Positions 23,632 through 34,830 of a DNA stretch of 64,000 nt are shown piece by piece. Position 1 is the first letter of the stretch. Each line of letters begins with the position of its first letter. Origin of the DNA: Hymenochaete sp. R1 (lineage: Eukaryota > Basidiomycota > Agaricomycetes > Hymenochaetales > Hymenochaetaceae); NCBI GenBank assembly GCA_019400425.1, contig JAFREE010000012.1:272151-336150 (forward strand). Direction: 5' to 3'. The notes under the pieces were generated by a model that was not told the DNA's origin, did no database searches, and saw only the letters and a program-made list of their open reading frames with translations. The translations under genes were made by a program, and so were the position numbers.

Positions 23632-26600
23632 TCAAGAGAAACGCGAAGCCGCCTCCACGCAGGCGTCGAGGATGCAAGCATGATTATCTTCGACAGTAGC
23701 TTCTGATAGTCGTTCCAATACCGCGATCTGCATCTCCTCAGAGCTGACAACCGACAAGTTAGCCAAGTAAGTTATGGGGGGAAATCGGACTTACCTAAAT
23801 TTCCCGTATGCCGTCTCCACCTCGCATTTTAGCTTCGGGATGGAGAAGGGCCATCGATCCAGCACGTCGTTTGTGAACAAGAACGATACGAGTACCTTCG
23901 CTTTGTGAGAATGGATGAGTATCGACGCGGTTGCTTTGAAGCCCAGAATGCTGTCATCATCCATAGCATCGGACGATTGATGTGTTAGCAGTTCGAGCTG
24001 GAGAGGGAACTTGATTTTAAGGAACGTGAGTTGAGCTTTAATCTGGGTACATGATGTCCAGAAATCGCTAAGTAGAGCAACGAGCTACGTAAAGAATAAA
24101 AATCATGCTGAAAACGATAGATTGTGCGTAACGTACCTCTGACAAGATCATTTGTGGTACTTGCTGAACAATAGCCTCTGCTCGCCGAATGGCATAATCA
24201 CTAAGTAGTGGAAGAGGATCTGACCGGTCTCTCTTTCGTCCCCTGAACTCGGGACTGGAAGATTCTAGCTTCGAGATAGAGATATTTGGCAGCGTCATTC
24301 GACGTTCGTTGCAAGATATGGAAACCAGTATACGTTCGCCAAATATCAGCCTTACTAGGCCATTCTCTACCCGTGCTATTCTCCACGAATGAAGAGCCTG
24401 TAAGCTTTCGATTTCCTCTATATGGTGTCGATGAGTTTACTCGTTCATTGATACCAGAAGGGTGGTCTTACGTTCAAGCCGAAGCACTTCTGCTTGCGTA
24501 CTATTCTTGTTCAACATGATTTTCTGCTCTGCTTCATTGATGGCCTGGATATTCTCTTGTCTATCGGTTTCTGCATCTCTGAGTTTGGAATCCAGCCGTT
24601 CGAGCTTCGCTGCGCTCTCCCTCTCCTCCTTCTTGAAGACCTCGATTTGAGCACTGGTAAGATTCTTTTCAGACAATATTTTCAAACTTTAGCAATCAAG
24701 AAACACTTACTTAAGCTCGTCGATACTTGCTCGCAAATCATCTAAGTATTCCGGATCGCTTTTTGTGACTTCTTCAATTGCAGCTTTCTCCTGTTCAAGC
24801 TCTCGAAGAACTTGGGCGGTTTCCTCTCGGAGATCAGGAAGCAACGCCTGCATTGGTTCCAAATGTTCGTCGATTGCAGAAATGTCCTGCACCAAATTCA
24901 GAGTTGAGCGAACACTTCATCATAAATGGTGACTCACTTTCTCAAGCTTTGCGTAACCTTGTTCTGCGGTGTCCAGAAGGCTTTGAGTCCAGCGATACCG
25001 TATATCGTACCAGCTCTCTCTGGCAGCATTGTGCCGATTCGCTTTGATCAACTTGAGCTCATGCTTATTGGCAAGTTAAAATGAGCCCTTCCGATGATTA
25101 TATCATGTCCTTACCAGCAATTGCTCACGGCCCTCATCATCCGCTTGAGCAAACTCTTTGAAAAGGATGGGGGTGACCTTCGATACTTCATCCTCAGCTT
25201 CATGAAAAATGCGCTTGATGTTGTCGATAAATGTTTGTAGGTCTCGAGTCACCCAGCGGTATAACTCGTGCTGGGGCACATGGATAATTATTGCCCTCAA
25301 AAAGTCGGACATCGAAGGAATGACACCCGACTCTACGAGGGACTTTCAGCAAAAGTCTTGATAACAATTTTAACGTATAAATACCTCGGTCACCATGCAA
25401 TTGCGACGGATGTATTGTGGATCTTCGTGGAACAGTATGCTCATGAAACTTAACGCCAGTCATTAGGAAAAATTCCTCAATTGATATAAAAGGCTACGAG
25501 AGTAATCAAAGTTAGAAAAGGATTTTTTGACGGTGTGACTATGAATCTCACCCCATCGTCAGGGTTGTCCATGGCCTGAGGTTCCATGGACGATCGACCT
25601 GTACCCCAGCCACCTGTATCAGGATCGGCTGGTTCAATGTCCATAGATTCCTCCGCGTCGCTTCCAGGGGTGACAAAAACCTTGGGAGGTTCTGTAATCG
25701 GTTCATGATCAGGCTCCCACTCTTGCGCAGGTGCAGGTTCCGGTACCGGGTTAGGCGAAGGGGAAACACTCTTTGTTGCCAGAGGAACACGAGGTTTGGG
25801 CATAAGTGATAAGCGATTCTCGTTCGTCGACTTGATAGCAGAGACAGCGATACTGGCTCGTCGGCCCTCTTGTTCACCGGTTGGTAAAATATTATTGTTT
25901 TGTGACACGGCTGGCATTGATGCTGATGCACTGAGGTTTGCCGGACCTTCACTCAGACTACGACGTTGAGCAAAATACCCTGGCGGCCGACGCATTGATC
26001 CTACGCTCGTCCTCGGAGCCGGCTTCAACTGAGCAGCGCTGTTCTCTTGCTCCAAGCGTGCTGGAGGTTCTGGGCTAGGGCTAGGTCGCAGGTTGGGAGA
26101 AGGCCTATTTGCAACTTGCGATTCAGAAAGAGGTGTTGGCTCCAGACGTCGTTTCTTGAATGGGTTGTCCATTGATGTCTCGATATGTGCATCCAACGGA
26201 ACAGGTCGCTTTTCAGGCTGAGAGGGAGGCACGGAGGAGAATCGAGCCTTTGAAGGGGAAACTGCTACAGGAATGCGGGAAGGAGACTGGGGTGGTGCAG
26301 AAAACACTGTAGAGGGTGTCTTCACTAGTGACTGGTGACTGGAAGTTTCAGGCGAAATCCTTTGCTGGCGATTGACTTTCTCTGTACTGGAATGTTGTTC
26401 AGCTGGGGGTTCGCGCGAAGGAGTATTTTGCTTTGGAGGGGGAGCATTCTCCTTTCCATGTACATTAAGAGGCGCCGTGGTTCTTAGAGGGATTGGTCTC
26501 GCGAAGTTCTCGTCTTCTGCAGTATTGGTATCTTTCTCCGAATAATCCCCCGAGAGCTCGATGTTCGATACTCGACCCATGAGATTCGTTACGTTCAGAG

Positions 26601-27899
26601 TCTGATCGGCCATGTCAAGACTATCATCCATACTTGACTCGGTACTTGCAAAGCTTGCATCGCCCCCTTCGTCTTCACCGCCGAAGTCCAAAGATGCTCT
26701 TGCCTTTTGCAAACGGGAGAGCGCATTAGTCAGTTCCATGTCTTCACCTTCATCTTCATCGCCATCACGATTGGTGTCGTTGCCATTCGCCAAAGCTTGA
26801 AGAGCGAGCCATGCCTGACTGGGTGGTTTGGGTTCTTTGAGTGGCTGCCCAAGAGCAATAGTGAACTCTTTAGGCGCGACTTCTTCTTGAATTCCATCGT
26901 CTCCACTCGCTTGGGTGTGAGTCGTGAGATCCTCGTCGTTCGCTAGTGATCTATCTTCCGCAATTTCGTCGATCTCATCAGAGGCCACGGATGGCTCGGA
27001 AGCAAATTTCACAGATGACCGCCGTGAAGCAATGGAAGCAAGGGAGGACCTCCTTGCAAGCTCACGCTGTTGAGCAAGAGAAAGTGACTTCTTCCGGTCG
27101 ATGTTGATGGCAATGGCTTCGGTGATTTCCATTTCCCCGTCATCTTCGTCATCTCCATCACTGGGTTCTTCGAAGTCTTCTTCAGTCGTAGGAGGTGCCA
27201 TGTCCGGACTGCCCGTGTCGACATTATTTTCATCTGAAAAATGGAAAAAGACAGGATCCGTAGGTGGTTCAGAGGTGTCATCACTATCCATGTCAAGCGA
27301 CATAGACCGCTCTCCATACTCCGTACCAGCAGACATGCGCCTAGAGACCACGCTGGACCTACGTCCCGGATAGTCATTCTCGTTGCTGAGACGAATAGGA
27401 GGGTGTATGACTGGCGACGGCTGGACATCGGGAGACGCAGGGCCGGGCGAGGAGCTTGGTCCACCAGAACTATTAGTATTGTCGTTGCTTTCAAACACGC
27501 TTTAGGTAGAGGAGGTGAGTTAGAAAGAGGTTTATTAACAAGTACACCATGCACTCACCGATATTGAGCCAGAGGTGCAAAGCTCACGCGACGTGCTAGA
27601 CTCTTCCTTGATGTAGTATCTGAGACCTCTGCTCTATACTCAACGGTAGTTGCATCGGGTTGTTCATCATCAGATTCAGCTCGATTTTTTTCTACTCCGT
27701 CATCAGGGCGCCCCTGAATGTTGGATTCCGCATCGACAGAAAATGTGAATGGTGCGGACTTGAGGATACTCTTTCGAGGCGCCAATTGCTTGACTGCCTC
27801 ACCAGGAACAAAACTCTGAGCCCGCTTCCGACCGAGACCTTGTCTGTTTACTCCGGCGGTTGATGACGGTGCAAAGGACTGCCGGCGTTGAGGAGGCAT
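23632..27899 (-). CDS. SPC7: Kinetochore scaffold Spc7/Spc105/KNL1
   Basis: Exon 1 starts MPPQRRQSFAPS at 27899 and carries R-R-V-S-F-A-P-L-A, the R-V-x-F docking site that recruits PP1 in KNL1 proteins. The intron at 27500-27558 restores frame into a ~1.9-kb exon that is Ser/Pro-rich and acidic. That exon has M-E-I-T-E-A-I and M-E-L-T-N-A-L, matching the M-E-L-T motifs that Mps1 phosphorylates to bind Bub1/Bub3. After another intron comes S-I-E-E-F-F-L-M-T-G-V-K-F, the start of the Spc7 domain, then long coiled coil (LVRELEQEK-type heptads) and a C-terminal globular region ending C-V-E-A-A-S-R-F-S. Spc7 is the KMN-network scaffold that links the checkpoint to microtubule binding. Predicted length is about 1,250 residues. 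It is divergent with the kinesin-6 gene. Confidence 0.9.
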
Positions 27900-28112
27900 G
27901 TTGAGGATGAGGGCGCTCACAGTAGAGTGGTGGACACGGAGTCGTGCAATTAACGAGTGGAACAATACAACGCGGTCGCGACACGGTCCCGTGATGTTAC
28001 GTAAAACCACGCGGGACCATGAACGCTGAACGCACGCGTCCGACTTCAACTTGTCAACTTGCCCTTCACATTAGTACTCCCTCCTCTTCACCTTCTCGCC
28101 ATTGTTACAACG
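27900..28112. promoter_or_regulatory. Divergent promoter SPC7 / kinesin-6 with MluI cell-cycle box
   Basis: 213 bases lie between the two opposed ATGs. ACGCGT, the MCB consensus bound by MBF-type G1/S factors in fungi, is at 28034-28039. A second CG-rich stretch (cgcgacacgg) is at about 27975. Both flanking genes act in mitosis, so a shared cell-cycle control is plausible but inferred. Confidence 0.5.
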
Positions 28113-31100
28113 ATGGCGAACCGCAAAGCAACATCTAAGGCTAATCCAGCGTACAAAAGTCTCGCACCTTCAAGATCGACTCGAGCAGCCTCCAATCGTC
28201 AAGCGGAAGATGAAGAACCAGGCTCACCACCCAAACCAGCGGCTTCTGATAAACCACGATCGCGGAAGCCTCTCGTTAATAGGGATAATGTGCCGCCTCC
28301 ATCTCAAAAATCTAATAAAGGCAAGGCATCGCCAATACGTATAACAGATGTGGACGATAGAGAACCAATTAAAGTGCGTAAATCCAGCCCACTAATATGG
28401 ACGTTCATCAACGTAGATTCAGGCGTTCCTCCGAATTCGCCCTAAGTTCGATGAGTCGGAAGACACATCTACACCATACCTCAAGTCGTTGACAGACTTG
28501 ACTGTCCAAATGACGGACCTTTCAGGTACAAACCGAATTCGATTGCACCCACAGGCGCAAATATATACCTTCAATCATGTCTTTCAACCCAATACCGACC
28601 AACCCGAATTTTTCAGAAAGACGACGCTTCCTCTCGTGGGCGATGTGCTCCGCGGTCAAAATGGTCTTATTTTCACGTATGGCGTCACAAATTCGGGAAA
28701 GACCTATACTATTCAGGGCGGCACACAACCAAACACTGCGGGCTTGCTCCCTCGAACGCTTGACGTGGTCTTCAATAGTTTAAAGACCTTACAGGGTTGT
28801 CAACAGGTGAGGAATATCATGGTTTTCCACTTTTTGCAACTAACTTTGAAGTCTGAAGCTTCGTCCGTGCAAATTGGCGAGCGTGGAACGGGTGACAGAC
28901 GACGAAGCCAGTATTCCTCTTCCAAACCTGCCAAATGAAGCCGCACTCGCCGCTTCACTAGGCGAAATAGAAACCCAAGAATGGGATTCAACAATTGTTC
29001 CTGTCGACAAAAACTACGAGTACTCAGTCTGGATCTCGTACGCAGAAGTGTATAATGAGAAGGTGTATGATCTATTGGCTGTCGATTCCGACGAGGCAGA
29101 CGGGTTACTCCCCAGTGGAAATGCAACGCCGCAGCGTGCCAGCGGATGTCCGAAGACCGCAGCGGCAAAGCGGCTGCCGCGTACGACATCCACCGTATGG
29201 TCGAACCTCGCTTCCATTGCAACGTCCACATCGAGCGAAACACTGTTGGTGAAACGGAAGGCTTTGACGTTGAAGACTGATCAAGAATGTGGTGGAAAAT
29301 ATGCCGCCGGCCTTAAGTGTATCCGCGTTCGCTCTGCAGAGGAGGCCAAGCGCATTTTCAGAATGGGCAACATCAACAGACGAGTCTTCGGTACCCTGGC
29401 CAATGCTGTCTCGTCGCGTAGTCACGGCATTTTTACCTTGCGCGTCGTCAAGGTTCATCGAGCTGATCCAGATGATATCACTGTGTCCAGGTTGTCCATT
29501 GTTGACTTAGCGGGTTCGGAACGCACGAAAAACACGCACAACACTGGCGACAGACTGAAGGAGGCTGGAAGTATAAATAAATCCCTTATGGTCCTTGGGC
29601 AATGTATGGAAGCCATGCGTAGCAATCAAAAGCGCTTAGCAGCAACACTTGCTGCTCCCGGAAGAGGAGGTCTCGATCCTTTGAATCCGACCTCCGGCAT
29701 GAAGCTTGCCATTGTGCCTTTCCGTCACAGCAAGCTCACTGAGCTATTTCAAGACTTCTTCGTCGGAGAGCACGAAGGCCGAGCAGTCATGATTGTTAAT
29801 GTTAACCCATATGACACGGGATTTGACGAAAACAGCCACGTCATGCGCTTTGCTGCACTAGCGAGAGAGGTTACAACTGCTCCAACCTCCAGTGTTCCGA
29901 AAGCAGCTGTGAAACGGCCCCAGAGCCCGACGAAAGCTGCTCCCAAACCCAAAGCACCTGAGCCGCTGCGCAGGAATGTTACATTGTCCACTGGTGGATC
30001 CGGAGCAAGAAAGCCCAGTGAATCGGTGGTAGAAATACTTGAGGGTGAGTAATGTGCTCCTTGTAAATTTGTGCCACCTAACATTCTTCAAAGTTACGGA
30101 GGATGAGTCCGAGGGAGATGATGCACCTGTCGACCTGCTTGTCGACGCGCTGTTCGAAGAACTGGAAGATTTACGAATCAAGGTGAGGTCACTGCTGAAC
30201 GACAATATATCGCTTCTAAAAAAAGATGTCCATAGCTCTTCGAATCTGAAATGCGCAGCGCTGTCATCGAGGCCGAGACGCGCGAGGAAGTCATGCATGA
30301 GATGGAGGCGCGAATGATGGACATGGAGAGATTGTTCGCAAAGAGACTCCGAAATGCGGTATGTTGAATCACATACGAAAAAGTCCAATTCATTCATGTG
30401 TTCTATGCGCTGCGCTCAGGTGGAACACAACGAAGCGAAAACTGATGCTAAGATCGATATGCTTCACCAATTTGGCGCTTTCGCGAAAAAATCAGGGAAC
30501 AAAGAGGAAACGGAGTCTGGTGAAGAGGTAAGAACTTCATGTTAATGAAAGAGAAAGGCGTGTTTATACCTTTCTATAGACCTTTGATGACGACGAGTAC
30601 AGTCAGCAGGAGGACTGTTCAGAAGATAGTGAAGAAGAAATCGAAAACAGCATTGAAGTTGATAGGAGCATAGATAGGGGTCAGCGGTCCCCGCAGGCTC
30701 CACTTCGGCACAAAGGTCCATCCAAATTGGCTAACAAGAAGATGTCACATCTTGGTCTTCGTGAAGAAGACATGACCAGTGATGAGAAGGACGCCGATGA
30801 AGATAAGACAGATGAAGGCTCCTCAACAGAATCGGAATCAGAGGAAAGCGAAGAAGAGTTTGATTTCGGCGGTGTCAGTGAAGGTGAAAACGAAGAAAGC
30901 GAAGACGAAGAATATGACCCACCAAAGAAAAAATTATCGAAGGGAAAGGGGAAGGAGGTCAAGCGCCTGAAACCCACCACCCACACAAATTCTCGACCCA
31001 AATCATACATTGGCGTGTCGAACCTGAACAAGAAATTGGAGACCATGTCTCTGTTTGCAGATGCAAATGAAGAAGCTGAGAATGTGCCCCCTCCGAAAAC

Positions 31101-31231
31101 CAAAAGGTTGGTGCGCTCACCCTTTCATATGACCGTTCCTTGATGCCTTTCTCAGAGAATCGACGAGGAAGTCGACTGCAAAGCCCAATATTTCCGGCAC
31201 GAATTTGAGGAGGTCGACGAGATTGGCGTAG
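28113..31231 (+). CDS. Kinesin-6 family motor protein (Klp9/KIF20-like)
   Basis: ATG at 28113 starts a basic N-terminal extension of ~90 residues. The motor domain follows. Its P-loop reads GVTNSGKTYTIQG, and the T-N-S-G-K-T form is characteristic of kinesin-6 (KIF20/KIF23, fission yeast Klp9). Other motor landmarks are YAEVYNEKVYDLL, switch I N-A-V-S-S-R-S-H-G, switch II VDLAGSER, and PFRHSKLTELFQ. A ~70-residue insert separates YDLL from the next core strand, another kinesin-6 trait. The C-terminal part is acidic (EESEEEFDFG) and ends in a basic tail. The last intron, 31107-31155, avoids an early stop at 31143 and gives a tail with R-K-S-T-A-K and R-R-S-T-R-L-A. Kinesin-6 motors work at the anaphase spindle midzone. 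Confidence 0.88.
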
Positions 31232-31464
31232 AACTCTTTGTCGGGTCGTTCCCTTTTCATCATTGTCTTTTCACGATCCTTTCTTGCATGGTATTTTGTC
31301 ATATTTCTTGTATACCAGTCAGAGCAATTGTAAAATTCTAGTGTTTTATGTCGTTGCCGGCCTGTGACGCGGAAAGTGCTTTCGATTGAGAGGCAGGATC
31401 GGCGTGGGCCTCTGCGCCTAGATAATCATCCAAATTGCGGCTGCCACTCTCATCAAATATCATC

Positions 31465-32519
31465 ATGCTTCCAACCCCAGACCTAAGTCACCTCACGAAA
31501 GAAGTCTACGACCATGTATACGAGCCTGCAGGTCCGTCATGCTCCCATCATGGTATACTCGACTTTTGAGCGAAACAAAGACCCGCAGAAGACACCTTTA
31601 TTTTTCTCGACGCGCTCGAAAAGGACGCAGATGAGTTGAAGTCTGTAAATCCGCGAGTTTGCCTAGAGATTGGGTGCGAAATTTTGCTCATGCTCGATAT
31701 GCTTAAATCATTGGTGATCTAACGCAATGTTTATTTTTTTTGAAGGTCTGGTTCTGGGTGTGTGTCTGCCTTCATCGGACAAATTCTCGGTCCGAGCTGC
31801 CGTAAGCCTCGTTTCCTACTTGCCACACGTACACGGCGCAGACACGCAGACACATTATACCTATTCTCTTTATGAAGTCTACTTATGCACAGATATAAAC
31901 GCTCGTGCAGCAGACTGCTCACATCGGACCGGGAAGCAGAACAACGTACAGTCGGGTTTCTTGTGGTGTCCACCAGTCCACCGTAGACGTTGCTGAATTG
32001 AATGCTTTAGGTCATCCTCGATTCGATCATCACAGACCTTACAAAGTCGCTGAATTCGAGGCTCGTATCGTCCGGTGGTGTTGACGTGTTATTATTCAAC
32101 CCTCCCTATGTCCCTACTATCTCCGAAGAAGCCCTCGATGCCCAGGATAAGCGTGGCATAGCTGGATCATGGGCAGGTGGGCTGTGTGGGATGAGTGTAA
32201 CGGATCGGGTGCTCAACTCGTTGACGGTCAGTCCATATCATAAAAGAGCAGTATGATGAAAGACAAAGAGATAAATACAGGGTCTCTTATCAAAGAGTGG
32301 TCGCTTTTACCTCGTCGCTGTGAAGGCCAACGATGTACCATCGATCCGCGAACGTGTCAGGACCAAGCACGGTCTTGAAAGCGAGGTGAATCTTGCTACG
32401 CAGAGCTCTGATACATATCCACTGACGTTTCCTCTGACATTCAGGTCGTTCTTGAGCGACGTGCTGGAAGAGAGTATCTATACGTCGTCAAGTTCTTCTG
32501 GTGTCCAGATCCACATTGA
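31465..32519 (+). CDS. MTQ2: eRF1 (and N6AMT1-type) glutamine methyltransferase
   Basis: Seven exons with introns at 31532-31588, 31674-31745, 31802-31877, 31946-32010, 32227-32280 and 32386-32444. The spliced frame is exactly 224 codons (223 residues), against 221 for yeast Mtq2. The start MLPTPDLSHL and the YEPAEDTFIFLDALE segment match Mtq2/HemK2. The SAM-binding motif I is CLEIGSGSGCVS. The acidic motif is C-T-D-I-N. The catalytic N-P-P-Y (LLFNPPYVP) is typical of Gln/Asn methyltransferases. With Trm112, Mtq2 methylates the GGQ glutamine of release factor eRF1 in the cytosol. The C-terminus ends W-C-P-D-P-H. The ATG lies 233 bases after the kinesin stop. Confidence 0.92.
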
Positions 32520-34297
32520 CCCGCGAGACCTCTACTGCGAGGCGTGAAATGCTACGGAGGGAAAGCGCCAGTACTGAGAGTTGGTGCGAGAAACCGGGGC
32601 TACTGCCGTGAAACTCGACTGTCACGAAACGGGCTCTTCTCACCTTTTCGTCGGAGGTTCCTGGGCCTGTCGACGACCTGTCCAACATCTAGATCAAAAA
32701 TTAGAACAATTCGTCCTCGACCGCATTTTGTGGAGCGAAACGACGCTCCTTACCATTCTGGTTCATGTTCCGTAACAAAACCATCCTCGAGTAGCGACGC
32801 GAGGCGTCCCTGGACCTGGGATCTGTTTCCTGAATCCGCCACACGTCGCCGCCCAGTATGAGAGTGCGAGTTTTCTGTTCATTTCGCGCGAAATTCGACT
32901 TCTCCCGCGGTTTGGCGTCCCTCCATTTGTAAAGTCATTGGGGATATCACTACGAAGTCTTACGACGATCTGATAGAACTAACTCCTTGCTTTGAGTCAG
33001 AGGGTACGGAACGTGGGGTCGCCTGGGAGCAACGTACGCGGGGAATGCTCTTTCAGTATGATTTGGTCTCATGGCTACATTGACCGAGGCAGTGTATTTT
33101 CCACAGTAACCCAAAACTGTATCCGGAGCTTGTGAAGAAATGAATGGAGGGCTTCTTTGGTGTCTCCTGCTCTTCGGTATCCTCACTACGGAGACAGGAA
33201 CTACTGAACCAGCCAGCTTGTGCATTCGGCAAAGAATGTGAACGTTGTTGATGTTGATACGGGAAACGGCTCGGTTTGATTGCTTGGTTGAGCTTGGAGA
33301 AGGCACCGGGAAGGCTGAGGTGAATAGGCGAAATGAGAGGCACGTTTCCTAAAACTGATCCAGCAAGAAGAGGCTAGAATCTATAGATTTGTATCTGGTC
33401 GCTCGCTGTCAACATCATGGGCGGCGGCGGACAGCCAGACGGCTTCATTCTGCAACAAGCATACAATTGCGAGAGAACAGAGAAAATCGAAAGAAAACAG
33501 GTGAATTTATCTTGTGCGTTTTTTCTCCGGTTGGTTGTCGTTGCTCTTTATTAACAAGACCATGGTTGCTTCCGTGTCGATACACAAAACAAAAGGCTTC
33601 CTGTCCTCCTTTTTTTTATTGGCTGGCTCGCTGAACGCACGCGGCAGGGGTTTAACTGTGCTGTGAAGACAAGACAGACAAGACCAACAAGCAACAGAAA
33701 TTGGTAGATGGACCGGATATGCGAACAGGCCAGGCCAGGCATATGATTGATATGCATGTGCCGTTTCATTCTACCGCCAATGAGAACGTATATGGCGTCA
33801 TTGAGTTGAAAGAAGGGTCGAAGATGTTACTGCAGTTCCTGCTTTATTGTGCAATCGCTTGGCTTCCAGGAGTGTGTTGTGCGTCGGTGAATGCCATCGT
33901 CACTAGAAAACTCACCAGGAGCTTCAGGATCCTCTGAAGATGGTCCTTGGTCTGGACCTGGTTGTCTAGAACGAAGGATTGTTTTCTCCTATTGGAAGCC
34001 CTTGGCTGTGCTCGGGAAGTGTCGTCGAAGAGAGACAAAGTTGGGCTCCTTATGGAGGCCTTGTTAGCCGACTGAGCCGAATGCATGCCGATCCGTCGTC
34101 GGCATTTGTAAATAGGCGGGGGCCGAGGTCAGGTGATTTTTATCAGGGACGAGATGCCGGAAGGACCGGCTCACCGGGAAGGTTGTCGAAATGTACGGGA
34201 CTGGTCAGGCACGCGCGGATCCATGGATTCGGCTCAGCTTTTCTGACGACAACCATCAAGGCACACCGTCCCTGCTCATCCCAATCAATGCTCCTCC
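32520..34297. other. Gene-poor stretch, possible decayed coding fragments
   Basis: No gene with a recognisable domain. Two open frames look non-random but cannot be assigned: 32581-32775 (+), with an internal GGSWACRRPVQHLDQ, and a frame around 32860-33086 (+) containing FGVPPFVKSL or, in another frame, LFQYDLVSWLH. Neither extends by an obvious splice. The remainder, including the stretch around 33600-34300, shows no coding signal. Confidence 0.3.
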
Positions 34298-34310
34298 TTA
34301 AATACCTCCC
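34298..34310 (+). promoter_or_regulatory. TATA-like promoter element shared with the second peptide gene
   Basis: TTAAATACCTCCC. The TAAATA core starts 244 bases before the ATG at 34543. The same TAAATACCTYCCC string lies upstream of the minus-strand peptide gene at a nearly identical distance. Confidence 0.55.
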
Positions 34311-34458
34311 CTTCCTCCTTCTTCCACCCCCTCACTCCTTCATTTCTCGTCTCCCTCGCAACTCTTTGGCCTGTCCTCTTTTTCGCGGCGCTCTCCTCGT
34401 CTGAGTTTTTATTCATCCGTCATCGTTGACGTTGACTTTACTTTCCAAGCTCATCTCA

Positions 34459-34514
34459 GTGCGTACCTTCCCGGTCTTTTTTCTTATCCGATGCTAATAT
34501 CAATGTCCCTGCAG
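34459..34514 (+). other. 5' UTR intron of peptide precursor gene
   Basis: A 56-nt intron-like segment: donor gtgcgt, branch-like gctaatat near 34493, acceptor ccctgcag. It ends 28 bases before the ATG, so it would lie in the leader. Confidence 0.6.
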
Positions 34515-34542
34515 AAACAGCCTCACAACCCGACACTCAGCC

Positions 34543-34830
34543 ATGCGTGTCACTTCCATCGTATGCGCACTCGGCCTTGTCGCCCTTACTGGAGCCTCAC
34601 CCGTTCCTGCGCGCGCAGACCTGAAGAGGGATCCTACCCCTGGTTGGGGAAACAAGGACTGGAGGAGGGAAGCACTTGCCGGTAACAAAGACTGGAAGCG
34701 GGAGCCAGAAGCTTCCAATAAGGACTGGAAGAGGGCACCGGAGGCAGGAAACAAGGACTGGAAGAGGGAACCTGAAGCTGCGAATATGGACTGGAAGAGG
34801 GAAGCAGCGCCGGGCAACAAGGACTGGTGA
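34543..34830 (+). CDS. Secreted Kex2-processed repeat peptide precursor (KEP/alpha-factor-like), NKDW type
   Basis: A single-exon 95-residue preproprotein. Residues 1-~19 (MRVTSIVCALGLVALTGAS) are a signal peptide. A short pro-segment ends at D-L-K-R. Then come six peptides divided by dibasic sites (RR once, KR four times): DPTPGWGNKDW, EALAGNKDW, EPEASNKDW, APEAGNKDW, EPEAANMDW, EAAPGNKDW. The last is at the stop. Every peptide ends in D-W, and five of six end in N-K-D-W. Each starts with two X-Pro or X-Ala dipeptides. Kex2 would cut after KR/RR, a Kex1-type carboxypeptidase would remove the basic residues, and a Ste13-type dipeptidyl aminopeptidase could trim the heads to (G/S/A)-N-(K/M)-D-W pentapeptides. 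This is the alpha-factor processing scheme. The function is unknown, and a mating role is not implied. A paralogue lies at 41158-41583. No UstYa, oxidase or transporter gene is adjacent, which argues against a RiPP toxin cluster. Confidence 0.85.
   Translation: MRVTSIVCALGLVALTGASPVPARADLKRDPTPGWGNKDWRREALAGNKDWKREPEASNKDWKRAPEAGNKDWKREPEAANMDWKREAAPGNKDW
34633..34830 (+). repeat. Tandem coding repeat, ~33-nt unit
   Basis: Imperfect tandem units of about 33 nt, each containing aac/aat-aag-gac-tgg followed by aag/agg-cgg/agg. Six D-W codon pairs are present. The gac-tgg pair is invariant in all units, while the dipeptide-head codons vary. Confidence 0.85.

Noticed and set aside
34500..34820. 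Minus-strand ORF with L-F-Q-S-L repeats
   Set aside because: Antisense of the NKDW repeat array. The sense frame has a signal peptide, Kex2 sites and a matching paralogue.
34633..34830. CRISPR-like array
   Set aside because: The regular units are codons of a secreted precursor with varying bases at dipeptide positions. There are no conserved repeats with unrelated spacers.
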